This document shows, in pieces, positions 63,167 through 64,000 of a stretch of DNA of 64,000 bases (the first letter of the stretch is position 1; every line of letters begins with the position of its first letter). Where the stretch lies: NCBI GenBank assembly GCA_023411215.1, contig JAEYOY010000014.1:19428-83427 (forward strand). The letters are read 5' to 3'. The DNA is from Bacillota bacterium. Its GTDB lineage: Bacteria > Bacillota > Clostridia > Lachnospirales > Lachnospiraceae. Under the pieces are notes generated by a model. The model had not been told where the DNA came from, searched no databases, and saw only the letters and a program-made list of their open reading frames with translations. The translations under genes were made by a program, and so were the position numbers.

Positions 63167-63225
63167 GCGTGTCTTCCATGACAATCTTTCTTATTATCAA
63201 TCGCTAAATTAGTATGTATCTGTAA

Positions 63226-63537
63226 TTATGCCTCCAGCATCTGAAGTATTTCAGCCTTTGGCTTGGCACCGATGGACTTTGTAACAACCTTACCGTTCTT
63301 GAATACTAACAGAGAAGGAATCGTCATGATGCGATAACGCTCAGCTAAAGATCCTTCTTCGTCCACATTCACCTTATATACCTTCACATCGGTAAGCTCT
63401 CCGGCTAATTCTTCGATGGTAGGTAACAGCATCTTACAGGGACCACACCAGGGAGCCCAGAAATCTACTAATACGGGAATATCAGAATTGATTACCTCTT
63501 GTTCAAATTCACTTGTTGTTAAATGTTTTGCGCTCAT
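63226..63537 (-). CDS. trxA: thioredoxin
   Basis: A 103-residue protein of the classic thioredoxin fold with the active site WCGPCK (30-35), the cis-Pro in TIPSLLVFKNG and typical length. It reduces protein disulfides in the cytoplasm. Two ATGs are possible (63543 and 63537); the second has GGAG at 9 bases and is preferred. No thioredoxin reductase is nearby. Confidence 0.96.
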   Translation of the reverse strand: MSAKHLTTSEFEQEVINSDIPVLVDFWAPWCGPCKMLLPTIEELAGELTDVKVYKVNVDEEGSLAERYRIMTIPSLLVFKNGKVVTKSIGAKPKAEILQMLEA

Positions 63538-63674
63538 AGACATTCTCTCCTTTAGATATATTTATTTTTGTTTCATTCATTAAGTAACCGCTTCTCTCTT
63601 CGTTATTCTACAATTACTCTTCGAATGCTCTATCATAGTTGACTTATTATTTATCTTGTATTGTTTACAATTTA

Positions 63675-63703
63675 ATTTTATACAATATCGTTCATTTCGT
63701 CAA
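63675..63703 (-). promoter_or_regulatory. promoter of trxA
   Basis: TTGACG (63698-63703) and TAAAAT (63675-63680) with a 17-base spacer. It lies inside a short open frame (63678-63868) that could be the tail of a disrupted gene but is more likely non-coding. Confidence 0.55.
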
Positions 63704-63867
63704 GTACTTTCTCAAATGATATATCATTAACTTTTGACTCACCCGTATAAATGAACTGGCAGTCTAATATTAAATGTAATTTATAAAGTTGGTAACATCG
63801 TCTTTGAAGTATAGGATTCGTAATAAATGACATACTGATAATGAGAAAATCAAAATACAGATAAGTG

Positions 63868-64000
63868 GGAAACGGGGGTGCGGACATAATCCTGGACCTA
63901 GTATTCAACTAGGAGGTTATTTATGTATTCTCAGGAAGATAGGCTTAGAGCCGTAAAACTTTATCTTGATCTTGATAACAATGCTACGTTAACTGTCCGG
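63868..64000 (+). mobile_element. left end of an insertion sequence (IS3-like), cut by the window
   Basis: The terminal part GCGGACATAATCCTGGAC resembles the ends of IS3-group elements, followed by an RBS and a transposase start. The exact border and target duplication cannot be fixed because the right end is outside the window. Confidence 0.5.
63923..64000 (+). CDS. transposase helix-turn-helix subunit (N-terminal fragment)
   Basis: The first 26 residues (MYSQEDRLRAVKLYLDLDNN ...) match the start of IS3-family OrfA-type proteins, which begin with a DNA-binding helix-turn-helix. AGGAGG lies 6 bases before the ATG. The gene continues past the window. Confidence 0.7.
   Translation, partial: MYSQEDRLRAVKLYLDLDNNATLTVR

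Noticed and set aside
63678..63908. A 76-codon minus-strand open frame upstream of trxA, possibly a gene interrupted by the insertion sequence.
   Set aside because: It overlaps the trxA promoter, has no RBS, crosses the IS border and resembles no family. Only the stretch up to about 63868 could be a relic.

Overview
This window comes from a low-GC anaerobic Firmicute, most likely a Lachnospiraceae / Clostridium cluster XIVa species. The signs are Gram-positive type ribosome binding sites (GGAGG), T-box leaders in front of tRNA synthetase genes, an S-layer-homology protein, PdaA-type polysaccharide deacetylase and DUF5685, DUF2089 and DUF3877-like proteins. It looks like ordinary chromosome. 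No tRNA, rRNA, CRISPR array or prophage was seen; one insertion sequence begins at the right edge.

Layout. 1-9056 holds housekeeping genes on the minus strand: an NADH oxidase-type flavoprotein (cut by the left edge), a drug/metabolite transporter, a membrane-anchored 5'-nucleotidase, a PcrA-type helicase, a lactonase and a HAD phosphatase. 9203-20177 is a complete minus-strand energy-converting hydrogenase locus in the order echA-B-C-D-E-F-hypA-B-F-C-D-E, with a good promoter at 20315-20343. It encodes the Ech [NiFe] hydrogenase and all six Hyp maturation proteins. 20636-22410 is serS behind a T-box with a UCC (Ser) specifier. 22735-24936 holds a DUF1801 protein and a chemoreceptor.

25316-35094 is a minus-strand envelope locus: two related secreted proteins, an SLH protein, and a MacA-MacB-like adaptor, ATPase and permease. 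Its first gene is preceded by a promoter-terminator pair that marks a short RNA or attenuator. 35606-43796 carries two ABC-2 permeases without an ATPase, a beta-lactamase-fold hydrolase, a chemoreceptor remnant, a D-aminoacylase, a membrane protein/DnaJ/DUF5685 cluster and a rhomboid protease.

44172-50828 is a probable catabolic cluster: MFS transporter, class II aldolase and class III aminotransferase, divergent from a TetR regulator and an FGGY kinase. Two copies of one imperfect palindrome flank the divergent promoters. 51157-56862 has a Big2-repeat secreted protein, a DUF3877-like protein, a DUF2089/YvlB-YvlD-like operon, YqeY and a flavodoxin-like protein. 57055-63537 has leuS with a CUC T-box, a GAF-GGDEF cyclase, a second EamA transporter, PdaA and thioredoxin. 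An IS3-like element starts near 63868.

The most unusual feature is not a gene. Short hairpin-rich repeats sit directly downstream of many stop codons. They share stems or unit sequences across distant loci, and several have been duplicated locally together with the end of the gene. They include an exact 110-bp tandem duplication, a three-hairpin element seen at four loci, and an 18-bp perfect hairpin.
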